Assembly (NCBI GenBank): GCA_035995885.1
Contig: DASYKC010000210.1
Coordinates: forward strand, 13,915 to 77,914
Source: Schlegelella_A sp035995885
GTDB lineage: Bacteria > Pseudomonadota > Gammaproteobacteria > Burkholderiales > Burkholderiaceae_C
Length of the DNA: 64,000 nucleotides
Direction: 5' to 3'
Shown: positions 25,470 through 33,968 of the stretch, in pieces
Layout of the letters: each line of letters begins with the position of its first letter
Numbering within the stretch: the stretch's first letter is position 1
Translations under genes and position numbers: made by a program
The notes under the pieces: model-generated
Seen by the model: the letters and a program-made list of their open reading frames with translations, nothing else
What the model was told of the DNA's origin: nothing
The model's database searches: none

Positions 25470-25976
25470 ATGAATCCATTGACCGTCTTCCCGCACCGTC
25501 GCAACCGTCTTCTCGAAGCCGTGTTGCTGGCGGGCCTTCTGACCTTGTCGGCCACAGCGGCGACCGCAGCGCCTGAGGACGACGTGCGCCTGGTATTCGA
25601 GCGGTTCGTCAGCGCGCAGAACGCGCACGACCTTGTCGCAGTTGGCGAGGTCCTTCTCGATTCGCCGAACTTCCTCTGGGTCACTCGTGGCGCGCCGATC
25701 TGGGGCCGCGACGCCGCACTGAAGCGGTTTGAAACCCTGTATCAAGGCACCTGGAAGCTGTCGCCCGACACGAGCAGCCTGAAAACTGTCCTGGTAAACG
25801 ACACGACGGCGCAACTCTATGTGCCGATCACCTTCAACATCGGGCCGCCGGGACAATCCGCACCGGACGCTCCGTTCCTCATGAATCAGACACTGGTCAA
25901 AACGGCTGCGGGTTGGCGCATCGCGAATATCTTGCCGGTACCCTTGCCATCGCCAGCCGCGGTGCCGGTGAAATGA
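25470..25976 (+). CDS. Secreted SnoaL/NTF2-like protein
   Basis: 168 residues with a signal peptide (1-33, ending ATAA). The mature part has the cone-shaped NTF2-like pattern: opening helix EDDVRLVFERFVSAQNAHDLVAVGEVL, a strand with FLWVTRGAPIWGRDAALKRFE, and C-terminal strands ending LVKTAAGWRIANI. Such proteins may be small hydrolases, isomerases or binding proteins; no catalytic residues can be named. It is divergent from the CadC-like regulator and probably under its control. Confidence 0.8.
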   Translation: MNPLTVFPHRRNRLLEAVLLAGLLTLSATAATAAPEDDVRLVFERFVSAQNAHDLVAVGEVLLDSPNFLWVTRGAPIWGRDAALKRFETLYQGTWKLSPDTSSLKTVLVNDTTAQLYVPITFNIGPPGQSAPDAPFLMNQTLVKTAAGWRIANILPVPLPSPAAVPVK

Positions 25977-26192
25977 CGTGTGAGCAGGGCGGGCACCAAT
26001 GCCGACCTCCGCCTTGCCAGTCCCCAGGCGGCTGCAAAGACCGTTCCGGTCTGAAGCAGGCATTCGCGGTTAGCTAACTTGACAGCTTCTGGGGCAAAAG
26101 GAGTGTCCTGCTCCGCCGCCCCAAGCGGCCGCCATGTAATCTGCACCCGACGGGCGATCGCGGTTGCCCGTCAAGCGTCAGATTCCGAAGCT

Positions 26193-27263
26193 TCAGTCGT
26201 CCCGATGCTGCGAATCGAGAATAGCCACGCCGTTCGCAGTCGACACACCGAGGCTGATGAGTCCGGACGGAGTCAGCGTACCGAACTTGTCATAGCTCAG
26301 CAAATACAGCTGGGAACCGCCATGGAGCACGCCCATGACGCCGTCATCAGCGTCGAGATCGGTCACTCCGGCCGCTAGGGTCGCCGCCACGCCGCTGTCG
26401 ATGAAGATGTTGTTGCCGGTTCCGACCAGGCGGCTGATGGTTCCACTGCCCGTGTTCGCAGTGAAGACATATTTGCCGACGCGAGTCGTCCAGCAGGGCG
26501 CCGTGGCCCCCGCCCCTGACGACACGACATCGGTGAACGCACCGTTGCGGAACAGACCGTCCTGGCTGGTGTGCGCGAGCGTGATGATCGCGGTGCCATC
26601 CGAATAGACCGAGAATCCGAACGGCGTCAGCGATCCCGCTGGCCCGGACACTACTTGCGGCGTGGCGCTGCTCACCGCGCCGTTCCGCAACGTCACGACA
26701 TCGACGCTGCCGGGGTTCGGGTCCGTCTTCAGCGTGACGAGCAAGGTGTTCTTGTCGAGCACGCCGACTTGCGCCGTGCTCCCGGACGGCGGTGTCGCCC
26801 CGCCCACCAGCTGCAGCGGGGCCGAGCCGTCCCTCCAGACATCGCCGCCCTGCATCTCGAACGAATCGACTGTCGTCGCCCCGGCGACGTACATGTGATG
26901 GTTGCCGAAATCGATGCTCACTGGCGCGCTGCTGGTAGCGACGATCTGATCGAGTCTGAATCCGTTTCCATTGCGCTTGAACAGCGAGACGGAATTCGAC
27001 CCGTAGTTGACGACAGCGACCAGGTTGCCGTTGAGCTGCTTCACGCCTCGCGCGTTGCCCGATACGCCGCCCAGGCCCTTAGTCGAAAGCCTTTGCAGCA
27101 GCGCTCTGGTGCGCGTGTCGAACACCAGAATCTCGTTCGACACCCGGTCGTTGGTCATGACCACCGCAAGCGGACTGCTTTCGTGATCTGCACGCGCACT
27201 TGCGGTGCTCGCCGCAAGCGAGAGCAGGACCGCTACGCAAATTGAAATCCCTGACTTGATCAT
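26193..27263 (-). CDS. Secreted beta-propeller protein (YVTN/lactonase-like)
   Basis: 356 residues with a signal peptide (1-25, ending ASARA). The body is a succession of four-stranded blades with repeated patterns such as NEILVFDTRTRALLQRL, GNLVAVVNYGSNSVSLFKR and KYVFTANTGSGTISRLVG, as in YVTN-type or 6-phosphogluconolactonase-like propellers. No catalytic residues stand out, so a binding role is as likely as an enzymatic one. It is divergent from the patatin gene, with 384 bases between the starts. Confidence 0.8.
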   Translation of the reverse strand: MIKSGISICVAVLLSLAASTASARADHESSPLAVVMTNDRVSNEILVFDTRTRALLQRLSTKGLGGVSGNARGVKQLNGNLVAVVNYGSNSVSLFKRNGNGFRLDQIVATSSAPVSIDFGNHHMYVAGATTVDSFEMQGGDVWRDGSAPLQLVGGATPPSGSTAQVGVLDKNTLLVTLKTDPNPGSVDVVTLRNGAVSSATPQVVSGPAGSLTPFGFSVYSDGTAIITLAHTSQDGLFRNGAFTDVVSSGAGATAPCWTTRVGKYVFTANTGSGTISRLVGTGNNIFIDSGVAATLAAGVTDLDADDGVMGVLHGGSQLYLLSYDKFGTLTPSGLISLGVSTANGVAILDSQHRDD

Positions 27264-27647
27264 GTCGAAGTTCCTTTGAGAGCGTTAGATTGGCCGATTG
27301 CGATTGCTGGTCTGGAATCAGGTTCGAACGGCACGTTCCTCGCAAAAGGTCAGTCACCTGACAGTGGATGCGACAGCTGGCTTCAAGACACCTTGTCGCA
27401 CGACGGGTTGCGGCATCGCGGAGACTCGGCGCATCACCGGAGCGAAATCCGCGAGCGGGCCGAATTCCAAGACGCACACAGCTTTTCGTCGGCAGGCGGC
27501 GACGCTTCTTACTTCGAAGTCGTGATCCGATGCTGGACGTCTCTACGGCGCCTCAAGGTCGGACTTACCTTCGTCGACACCGCGACCGAACGAACGACGG
27601 CATGTTCAGGTAGTCCTGCCGAGGATCGCGTGCCTGAAAATTCATGC
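27264..27647. other. 384-base divergent gap upstream of propeller and patatin genes
   Basis: Contains no gene I can support. The patatin frame stays open through it back to 27276, but that stretch shows no family similarity, signal peptide or ribosome site. Promoters for both divergent genes should lie here; no consensus pair is obvious. Confidence 0.4.
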
Positions 27648-29129
27648 ATGATCCGGAGGGTGAGCACCTCCGGATATCACGTCCTCATCGGTGTTCTGCT
27701 GCTCCTGTTCTTGCAGTGTCTGATTGGCATTTGGACCTGGAGGCTAGCTGCCAATGGGCGCGTGGCCCGACGAGAACTCGCTCGCACCAAGGCCAGAGAC
27801 GCGCTTGTCCTCGCGAGGATCGAGGCCCACCAGCGGTCCATCCTTGCCAAGCTGGGTGAACTCCCCCCTGCAGCGCCGAACGACAACGACGCGCGGCTCT
27901 CGCCCAAGCTGGGCATCGCGCTCAGCGGTGGTGGAGGCAAGGGGGCATATCAAGTTGGCGTGCTGCGGGTGTTGCGCGCTGCAGGCCTGCGGCCCGACGC
28001 CATCGCCGGAACGTCGGTCGGCGCGATCAATGCGACCTTGCTCTGCCTCGATGACCTCGAGGTCGCTGCGGACTTCTGGAGTCAGGTGTCGTTCTGGCAA
28101 GTGGCGAAGGTAGGTGTGGCGAATCTCGCGGCGGCACCGCTCCTCGTGTTTGCCCTGATCACAGGGGGCAGCTGGGACGACGTCGACGGGCGAATGCGAC
28201 GGGTGATCCTGTTCCGCTTCTACGCCACCCTCGTGCCGGTGAACATCACGGCAATCTTCCTCGGGGCCTCGGTACTCGTCGTGGTGGGCAGCGTCGTCGG
28301 GTGTGCCGCCGTGGTCACGTTGGGCTATTTGGCGAACCCGCTGGTCGGACGACTCGGGCTCGCGCTCCTGAACAATGCACCGCTGGCCGCACAGATTCAG
28401 GACAAGGTCCCGCCCGCGCGCATTCGGGCCGCCCGAACACCGCTCTATGTGACGGTGGCCGCGCGGCGGAGCATCGTCGATCCCGACAGTCCCCACTGGC
28501 TGGACTCGAGCAAGCGGACCCTTGTGGCGCGGCAGCCGTATGTGCCGGAGTACCGGCGCCTCCAGGACGAGTCCCCAAACGACATCCAGCGGATCGTGCT
28601 GCAGAGCGCCGCGATTCCCTTCGGCGTGTTTCCGTTGCGCCGCATCGGAGACTCCGGCTACGTGGACGGTGGGGTCACGGACAACGTGCCCATCCAGCCT
28701 CTCATTGACGCGGGCTGCACGCGCATCATCGTCGTCCACCTGAACCACGACGCCGCGTGTGACGGCTGGCGCCTGACCGATCCGGACGATCTGTGGACAC
28801 GCCTCGGCGCGCTTCGCGAACTTCGCCGGCTCGCCGGGCTGGGTCGTGACCACACGTTCGAGAGCCTCGTTCATGAGGCACGCTTGCGTGAAGCATGGTC
28901 GCCCGATGAGCAACGGAAGGAAAGATCGGCCCACGTGGCGCAGGACTACGGGCGGTCGAGCGTCGAATTCGTGCACGTGGTGCCGACAGAGTCGTTGGGT
29001 ACGTTTCTCAGCGGGACCATGAATTTCAGCGCAAACAATGCGCGCCGCTTGATTGAACTAGGAGAACAGGATGCGCGTCGCCTACTGGATGGCTCAATTC
29101 AACTCGCGAGCTGGGTACAGACACGCTGA
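27648..29129 (+). CDS. Patatin-like phospholipase with added membrane segments
   Basis: 493 residues. Patatin signatures: oxyanion loop SGGGGKGAYQVG (93-104), nucleophile elbow GTSVG with S123, and DGG with D340. Serine and aspartate give the catalytic dyad for acyl-lipid hydrolysis. There is an N-terminal membrane helix (11-31) followed by a basic linker. Unusually, two strongly hydrophobic stretches (about 160-172 and 195-230) lie between S123 and D340. These would anchor the catalytic domain in the membrane, or form a lipid-entry insert. The ATG at 27648 is preceded by little SD signal; a GTG at 27660 is an alternative. Confidence 0.85.
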   Translation: MIRRVSTSGYHVLIGVLLLLFLQCLIGIWTWRLAANGRVARRELARTKARDALVLARIEAHQRSILAKLGELPPAAPNDNDARLSPKLGIALSGGGGKGAYQVGVLRVLRAAGLRPDAIAGTSVGAINATLLCLDDLEVAADFWSQVSFWQVAKVGVANLAAAPLLVFALITGGSWDDVDGRMRRVILFRFYATLVPVNITAIFLGASVLVVVGSVVGCAAVVTLGYLANPLVGRLGLALLNNAPLAAQIQDKVPPARIRAARTPLYVTVAARRSIVDPDSPHWLDSSKRTLVARQPYVPEYRRLQDESPNDIQRIVLQSAAIPFGVFPLRRIGDSGYVDGGVTDNVPIQPLIDAGCTRIIVVHLNHDAACDGWRLTDPDDLWTRLGALRELRRLAGLGRDHTFESLVHEARLREAWSPDEQRKERSAHVAQDYGRSSVEFVHVVPTESLGTFLSGTMNFSANNARRLIELGEQDARRLLDGSIQLASWVQTR

Positions 29130-29298
29130 TGCGGTGCGAGCGAAGTCGCAGACCTTTGTCGTCTCCGGCACACCCATGAGCGCCACTTTGCTTGCCGTCG
29201 ACTCAGTCTTTGCCCAACTCAGCAGTTCCTTGGCAGCGCTTCTCCATGGCCCCGACGCCAGTGGCCGACATGACCGCACATTTCGAGGCGAAGTGCGT

Positions 29299-29363
29299 GT
29301 TTCAGCGATCGCGGACTGCTGTTTCAGTCTGATCGCGGACGCCGCTTCAGTCTGATCGCTGAC
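29299..29363. repeat. Three 20-bp direct repeats, IS21-like end remnant
   Basis: The unit G(T/C)TTCAGTCTGATCGC(G/T)GAC occurs at 29321-29340 and 29344-29363, with a shortened copy at 29299-29316. Ends of IS21-family elements carry such multiple subterminal repeats. No istA or istB frame adjoins, so this is at most a solo end left after deletion. Confidence 0.45.
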
Positions 29364-29932
29364 GGGCGCCGGGGGCGTGCAACGTCGAGTACATCGACCA
29401 ACAGCTTCGCGACCGAGCCCTTCAGCCGGACCGCGGACCGACCCAGAATCGACGATCGCGACCTCGTCAACGGTTGCGTGACCGCTGCGAAGGCGTCTTG
29501 GCGCGAGTCCCTCGAGTTTTTCAACAGAATCGACCCCGAGCGGCCGGTCAAACGTTGGGACTCACCGTACCAAAGGTGCCGTTCAATGTGACCAGCGTCC
29601 GTCGTCCCTGAGGCTCGCTTGTGTGAGCAGGTCGCGACGCAATCTCGCTAGTTGTGATCACAAGTACTTGTCCAGTTCGAGCTGATGAGTGAAGCTACGC
29701 ATTTGGACGATTGATCACGCTGCCGGCTCGCATGGCGCTCGTCACGATGCCGGGCTGGCCGCGGCGGCCGGTGGCCCTTGCGTCCGGTTGCTATCACGGC
29801 ATCGGGTCCCAAGCGCCTGGACGCGATCGACGACGAGCGTCAAGCGCAGGCCGGCCTTCGACTCGCGCCGCTCCATCTCGTCGATCAGGACAGCGCCGCT
29901 GAAGACGCCGTTGCCGCGCACCATGACGGCCG
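29364..29932. other. 569-base gap without a convincing gene
   Basis: Lies between the IS21-like repeats and the cytochrome c gene. Around 29515-29545 the sequence GAGTTTTTCAACAGAATCGACC resembles a terminal segment common to transposon ends. The rest gives only short frames with no recognised product. It is best read as decayed mobile-element DNA. Confidence 0.35.
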
Positions 29933-30280
29933 TCAGTGCGGCAGCGTTGTGGTCTTCCAGCCATTGACGGCGCCGACGTAGGCCCAGATTGAATCGATCT
30001 GCTCGGCCTGCAGCGTTGCGCTCCAGGCCGGCATCGCCCGCAGCCCGTTGGTCACCGATCGCACAAAACGTTCCTTGTCGTCCTGAGGAAATGTGCGCAG
30101 GTCGAAGCCGATGCCGCTGGTCGCGAGGTTGATGCCGTGGCAACGCTGGCACGAGCTGACGTAAAGCCTTCTTCCGGCGTCGACGTCGGCTGCGCTGGCC
30201 GTGGTGGCCTCTTGTGCACCCGCCCCGACCTGCACCGCAACGAGCGTGAGCGTGAGCGTGAGTCGCCGTCGTCGTCTCAT
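29933..30280 (-). CDS. Periplasmic mono-haem cytochrome c
   Basis: 115 residues. The signal peptide (MRRRRRLTLTLTLVAVQVG, ending GAGA) is followed by a small class I cytochrome with haem motif CQRCH and distal methionine in GLRAMPAW. A C-terminal helix follows (EQIDSIWAYVGAV). Its ATG overlaps the stop of the PQQ-dehydrogenase gene (ATGA), so the two are translationally coupled. It is the obvious electron acceptor for that dehydrogenase. Confidence 0.9.
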   Translation of the reverse strand: MRRRRRLTLTLTLVAVQVGAGAQEATTASAADVDAGRRLYVSSCQRCHGINLATSGIGFDLRTFPQDDKERFVRSVTNGLRAMPAWSATLQAEQIDSIWAYVGAVNGWKTTTLPH

Positions 30281-31986
30281 CGTGCAGCGGGCAGCGCGAA
30301 GGTCCACACCGACCCGCCGGCCGGCACGTTGGCCAGATCCGGGTCGCCCGCGAGCGCGCCGTAGACCGTGGCGGCGCCGCTGAGGACCGTGACGTACTGG
30401 CGTCCGTCGCGCTCCCACGTGATCGGCAGGCCGGTGATGCCGGAGCCGGTCTGGAAGGACCAGAGCCGCTTGCCGGTCTTCGCCTCGAAGGCGATGAACT
30501 GCCCGTTCTGCGACCCGGTGAAGACGACACCGCCATCGGTGCTGAGCACGCCCGACCAGAACGGCGACTTGTTCAGCACGCGCCACACCGCCTTGCCCGC
30601 GGCAGGATCCCACGCCACGAGCGCGCCACGGTTGCCGTCGTCGGGTCCCACGAAGCCGCCGAGTTCGATGCCGAGGTACCAGTTCGGCCCGCCGGGACGC
30701 TGCTGCTTGACGTACTTCACCTTCATGCCGAGGTCGATGGAGTTCAGGTAGACGAGCCTCGTTTTCGGGTCGTAGCTCATCGGCATCCAGTTCTTGCCGC
30801 CGAAGGCGCTGGGCCAGACCTCGATGAAGTCCGCCATCTCTTCGGTCTTCCTCACCATCGCCGTCATCGGCGAGTCGACGGGTCGGCCGGTCGCCATGTC
30901 GATGCTGCTGGCCCAGTTGACTTTGCGCGCGTACTGAGTGGCCGATATCAGCTTGCCGCTGGTCCGGTCAATCACGTAGAAAAAGCCGTTGCGGTTGGCC
31001 TGCATGAGCACCTTGGTTGTCTTGCCGGCCGCGCCGGGAAGGCCGGGGAGCTCGGCCAGAACGAGCTCGTTGGTGCCGTCGTAGTCGTAGGGATCGCCGG
31101 GCGAGAACTGGTAGTGCCAGACGACGACGCCGGTCGCCGGCCGGATCGCCAGCACCGAGCCGATGTAAAGCGAGTCGCCGCCGCGGGTGGCGGCGTTCCA
31201 CGGGCCGCCGTTGCCGGTGCCCCAGTAGACCAGGTCGAGCTCCGGGTCGTAGGTGCCGGTCAGCCAAGTAGGCGCCCCGCCCGTCTTGTACGCCTCTCCC
31301 TTCCAGGTGTCGCCTCCGGGCTCGCCGGGCGCCGCCGTCGTAAAGCGATGCCACTTCTTCTCGCCGGTCTTCAGGTCCCATCCGTCGAGAAATCCGCGCG
31401 TCCCGTACTCGCCGCCGGAAATACCGGTGATGAGCACACCGCCGGCGATCAGCGGCGCGTGGGTCATCGAATAGCCGTCCTTGTAGTCGGCGGCCTTCTG
31501 CGTCCAGAGCGTCTTGCCGTCGACCATCGAGATCGCCATCACGCGCGCGTCGATGGTCGTGCGGTAGAGCACGCCGTCGAGCGCGGCCATGCCGCGCGAC
31601 TGGATGCCGCAGCAGAGGTACCCGGTGATGTCGGGCGGCAGCTCGATCGCCACTTTCCACTTCTGCCGGCCGGTCATCGCGTCGACGGCGATCGTGTGGG
31701 TGTGCGAGGCCACGTACATCGTGCCGCCGATCACCAGCGGCTGGCTCGACGCGTTCGCCGAATTGTCTAGGCTCAGATTCCACACTGCTTGCAGTCGCGA
31801 AGCGTTGCCGGCGTCGATTTGCGTGAGCGGCGAGTGACGCTGTTGCGACCATCCCATCCCGTAGGTCGTGACGTCGCCCGGGCTTGCCGCGTCGTCGCGC
31901 AGGTCGGCCACCGTCTGCGCGGTCGCCGCGGCGGCCACGGCGCTCAGCATCGTCGCGGCCAGGCCGCGCGTGATTCTTCTGATCAT
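30277..31986 (-). CDS. PQQ-dependent alcohol dehydrogenase, lanthanide-type active site
   Basis: 569 residues. Signal peptide (1-23), then an eight-bladed propeller with tryptophan-docking repeats. Active-site features: adjacent cysteines C125-C126 (YLCCGIQS), metal ligands E193 (SGGEYGTRG) and N259 (WGTGNGGPWN), catalytic D301, and D303 in PYDYDGTNE. An aspartate two residues after the catalytic one marks lanthanide-dependent XoxF/PedH-type enzymes, whereas calcium enzymes have a small residue there. It acts in the periplasm, oxidising an alcohol and reducing the cytochrome c encoded by the overlapping next gene. ATG 31986 follows GAGGAGA. No PQQ synthesis genes are in the window. Confidence 0.93.
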   Translation of the reverse strand: MIRRITRGLAATMLSAVAAAATAQTVADLRDDAASPGDVTTYGMGWSQQRHSPLTQIDAGNASRLQAVWNLSLDNSANASSQPLVIGGTMYVASHTHTIAVDAMTGRQKWKVAIELPPDITGYLCCGIQSRGMAALDGVLYRTTIDARVMAISMVDGKTLWTQKAADYKDGYSMTHAPLIAGGVLITGISGGEYGTRGFLDGWDLKTGEKKWHRFTTAAPGEPGGDTWKGEAYKTGGAPTWLTGTYDPELDLVYWGTGNGGPWNAATRGGDSLYIGSVLAIRPATGVVVWHYQFSPGDPYDYDGTNELVLAELPGLPGAAGKTTKVLMQANRNGFFYVIDRTSGKLISATQYARKVNWASSIDMATGRPVDSPMTAMVRKTEEMADFIEVWPSAFGGKNWMPMSYDPKTRLVYLNSIDLGMKVKYVKQQRPGGPNWYLGIELGGFVGPDDGNRGALVAWDPAAGKAVWRVLNKSPFWSGVLSTDGGVVFTGSQNGQFIAFEAKTGKRLWSFQTGSGITGLPITWERDGRQYVTVLSGAATVYGALAGDPDLANVPAGGSVWTFALPAAR

Positions 31987-32470
31987 GTCGTCTCCTCGTT
32001 CATCCGTGTGTCCGGACGGAGCGACATTAGTGCCATGTCTCACGTCCGGCCACTTCGGGAGTAACCCGCAGGTGCCGCTGTTCCGTTGCAAGACAGGTTG
32101 CTGCTCCTCGCCCAGGCCGACGGGGTGATCATCGGCTCGACCTTCACGCAGCCGTGCAGCCACGAGCGCCGATGCCAATCAGCACGCGCATCGGCGTCAA
32201 CCTGTTCGAGGAGGTCGTGGGCACCACGGCGCCGGGCATCGCCGCGCGCAGCGGGCAAGCGAGCGTCGTGCGCGGCGGCGAGAACTTCTTCGGCGACGAT
32301 GCACCGCGCGGCAGCGCCCATCCACAACTCGCGCGGTCGACTGGCCGGAGCGCTCGACCCGTCCAGCGAAGGCACCCCCTTCGGCTTCTATCGGCAAGCG
32401 CTAGAGGACCGCCGGTCCGTAAGCGGCGCGGGTCGTGGCCATCGGGCCTCCGGTCGTTCGCCTGAGGTCG
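31987..32470. other. 484-base gap without a convincing gene
   Basis: Upstream of the PQQ-dehydrogenase gene and after the SDR stop. A short forward stretch (LLLLAQADGVIIGS, near 32095) looks coding-like but has no start, no length and no recognisable family beyond that phrase. It should contain the dehydrogenase promoter, which I cannot pinpoint. Confidence 0.35.
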
Positions 32471-33265
32471 TCAGAGCGTGCTCACCAGGTGCCCGCCGTC
32501 GACCGGGATCACCGTGCCGGTCATGTACGACGATGCATCCGAGGCCAGCAGCAACAGCGGGCCGTCGAGCTCGGCGAGCTGGCCGACGCGCTGCTGCGGG
32601 ATGCGCGCGACGATCGCCTGGCCGACCGCCGAGCGCAGCAGGTCCCGGTTGATGTCGGTCTCGAAGTAGCCGGGCGCGACGGCGTTGACGCGGATGCCGT
32701 GCTCGGCCCATTCGAGCGCCAGCGCCTGCGTGAGCTGCACCACGGCCGCCTTGCTCGCGGCGTAGGCCGCGACCTGGGCGCGCACGCGCAAGCCCAGGAT
32801 CGAGGCGATGTTGATGATCGTGCCGCGCGCGCCGGTGCGCACCATCTCGCGCGCGCTCGCCTGCGCGACGCGGAACACGCCCGAGAGGTTGACGTCGATC
32901 ACGGCGCGCCAGTCGGCCTCGCTCAGCGCGAGGCTGGGCGCACGCGCGACGGTGCCGGCGTTGTTGACGACGATCGCCGGGGCGCCGAGCTCGGCGCTGA
33001 TGGCGGCGATGGCGTGGGCCACGCTCGCTGCATCGGTGACGTCCATCGCGTAGGCACGCACGTCGGCCGGCCGGCCGACGTCAGCGCCGATCTCGCTGGC
33101 CACGGTGCGCCCGAGCTCGATGCGCCGGCCCGCCAGGGCCACCTTCGCGCCGTGCGCCGCGAGCACGCGCGCGAAGTGGAGCCCGAGGCCGCTGAAGGCG
33201 CCGGTGACGAGGGCGGTGCGGCCGTCGAGGGCGGGGTCGGGGGTCGAGGGAGCGCGCGCTGCCAT
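32471..33265 (-). CDS. Short-chain dehydrogenase/reductase
   Basis: 264-residue classical SDR. Cofactor motif TGAFSGLG, structural NNAG, catalytic serine in NIASILG, and YAASK with tyrosine and lysine. VNAVAPGYFETD and the GTVIPVDGGH ending are typical of FabG-like enzymes. The arginines after the glycine motif (AGRRIE) suggest NADPH use. It is the only gene of its unit on this strand, and the substrate is unknown. Start supported by similarity at DGRTALVTG; the first 12 residues are low complexity. Confidence 0.92.
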   Translation of the reverse strand: MAARAPSTPDPALDGRTALVTGAFSGLGLHFARVLAAHGAKVALAGRRIELGRTVASEIGADVGRPADVRAYAMDVTDAASVAHAIAAISAELGAPAIVVNNAGTVARAPSLALSEADWRAVIDVNLSGVFRVAQASAREMVRTGARGTIINIASILGLRVRAQVAAYAASKAAVVQLTQALALEWAEHGIRVNAVAPGYFETDINRDLLRSAVGQAIVARIPQQRVGQLAELDGPLLLLASDASSYMTGTVIPVDGGHLVSTL

Positions 33266-33379
33266 GCAGGGCCCTTCGTGAGGTCGTGAGCTCCGGGCAT
33301 GCTGCCACAGCGCGGGACCGGGCCGATCTCAAGTCGAGAACTTCGTCTGCAAGGACGGTGACGACCCGGCCGTGCAAAG

Positions 33380-33407
33380 GGCCCGCGCTCGACGCGCGCG
33401 GGCTTTC
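33380..33407. terminator. GC-rich stem-loop with T-tracts, probable bidirectional terminator
   Basis: GGCCCGCGC and GCGCGGGCT form a stem of about 8-9 bp. On the forward strand TTTCTTTTC follows; on the reverse strand a short TTT. It stands after the stop of the reverse-strand DxDxDG-repeat gene and would end its transcript before the SDR gene. Confidence 0.55.
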
Positions 33408-33425
33408 TTTTCTCGACCGATGCGC

Positions 33426-33785
33426 CTACCAGCGCGAGCCGCCGCGCCCGTCGCGGTCGCGACGCGCGTTGTCGTAGCGGTCGTAGCGGTTGGGAATGCC
33501 GTCGCCGTCGCGGTCCCAGCGCGGGTTGTAGACGCGGTCGTAGCGGTTCGGGATGCCGTCGCCGTCGCGATCCCAGCGCGTCGGCTCGCGATAGGCGCGC
33601 TCGTAGCGATCGTAGGACTGGACCACGGGCACCGCGCCGTAGAAAGGCGTCGGCGCGATCGACCAGGCCGGGCCGCCGATGGTGACCGAGAGCTGGACGT
33701 CGTCGCGGCCGTGCGCCTCGACCGATGCGGCGGCGAGGACTCCGGCGAATGCCACCGAAACGATGGCGAGCTTGCTGGCGTTCAT
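33426..33785 (-). CDS. Small secreted protein with DxDxDG calcium-type repeats
   Basis: 119 residues. ATG 33785 gives a signal peptide (MNASKLAIVSVAFAG, ending VEA). The C-terminal half has two near-perfect copies of RWDRDGDGIPNRYDR and a degenerate third tail (RRDRDGRGG). DxDxDG is the calcium loop of thrombospondin type 3/dockerin-like repeats. The repeat is also visible as a roughly 48-bp DNA direct repeat at about 33480-33580. The frame opens 32 codons upstream, without sense. The function is unknown; periplasmic or extracellular calcium binding is inferred. Confidence 0.75.
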   Translation of the reverse strand: MNASKLAIVSVAFAGVLAAASVEAHGRDDVQLSVTIGGPAWSIAPTPFYGAVPVVQSYDRYERAYREPTRWDRDGDGIPNRYDRVYNPRWDRDGDGIPNRYDRYDNARRDRDGRGGSRW

Positions 33786-33968
33786 GCGTTGCTCCTTGAA
33801 TCGTGCCCTGCGGAGGATCCGCGGCGCTGCACGTGAAGATTCAACGCACCGGGCACGCCCGGGTCGCTGCGCCAGCGTCAACGCCGCGTAAAGAAACTGG
33901 TCTGGTCAGGGCCGCGGGATGGCACTGCCGAAGCACGGTTGTCCGACCGACCGCACACTGGCGCCCTG

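Noticed and set aside
29742..29932. Reverse-strand frame continuing past the cytochrome c gene (VMVRGNGVFSG region)
   Set aside because: A phrase resembling an aldolase-type strand appears, but there is no start, no ribosome site and no longer match.
32040..32400. Small frames on both strands upstream of the PQQ dehydrogenase
   Set aside because: None has a ribosome site or a recognisable family; the ADGVIIGS phrase is too short to support a gene.
6822..33000. Second copy of the tRNA-Ala 3' end (attR) marking the island border
   Set aside because: I scanned for the TTCGATCCTCCT/CTCTCCACCA end and saw no copy, so no right border is claimed.
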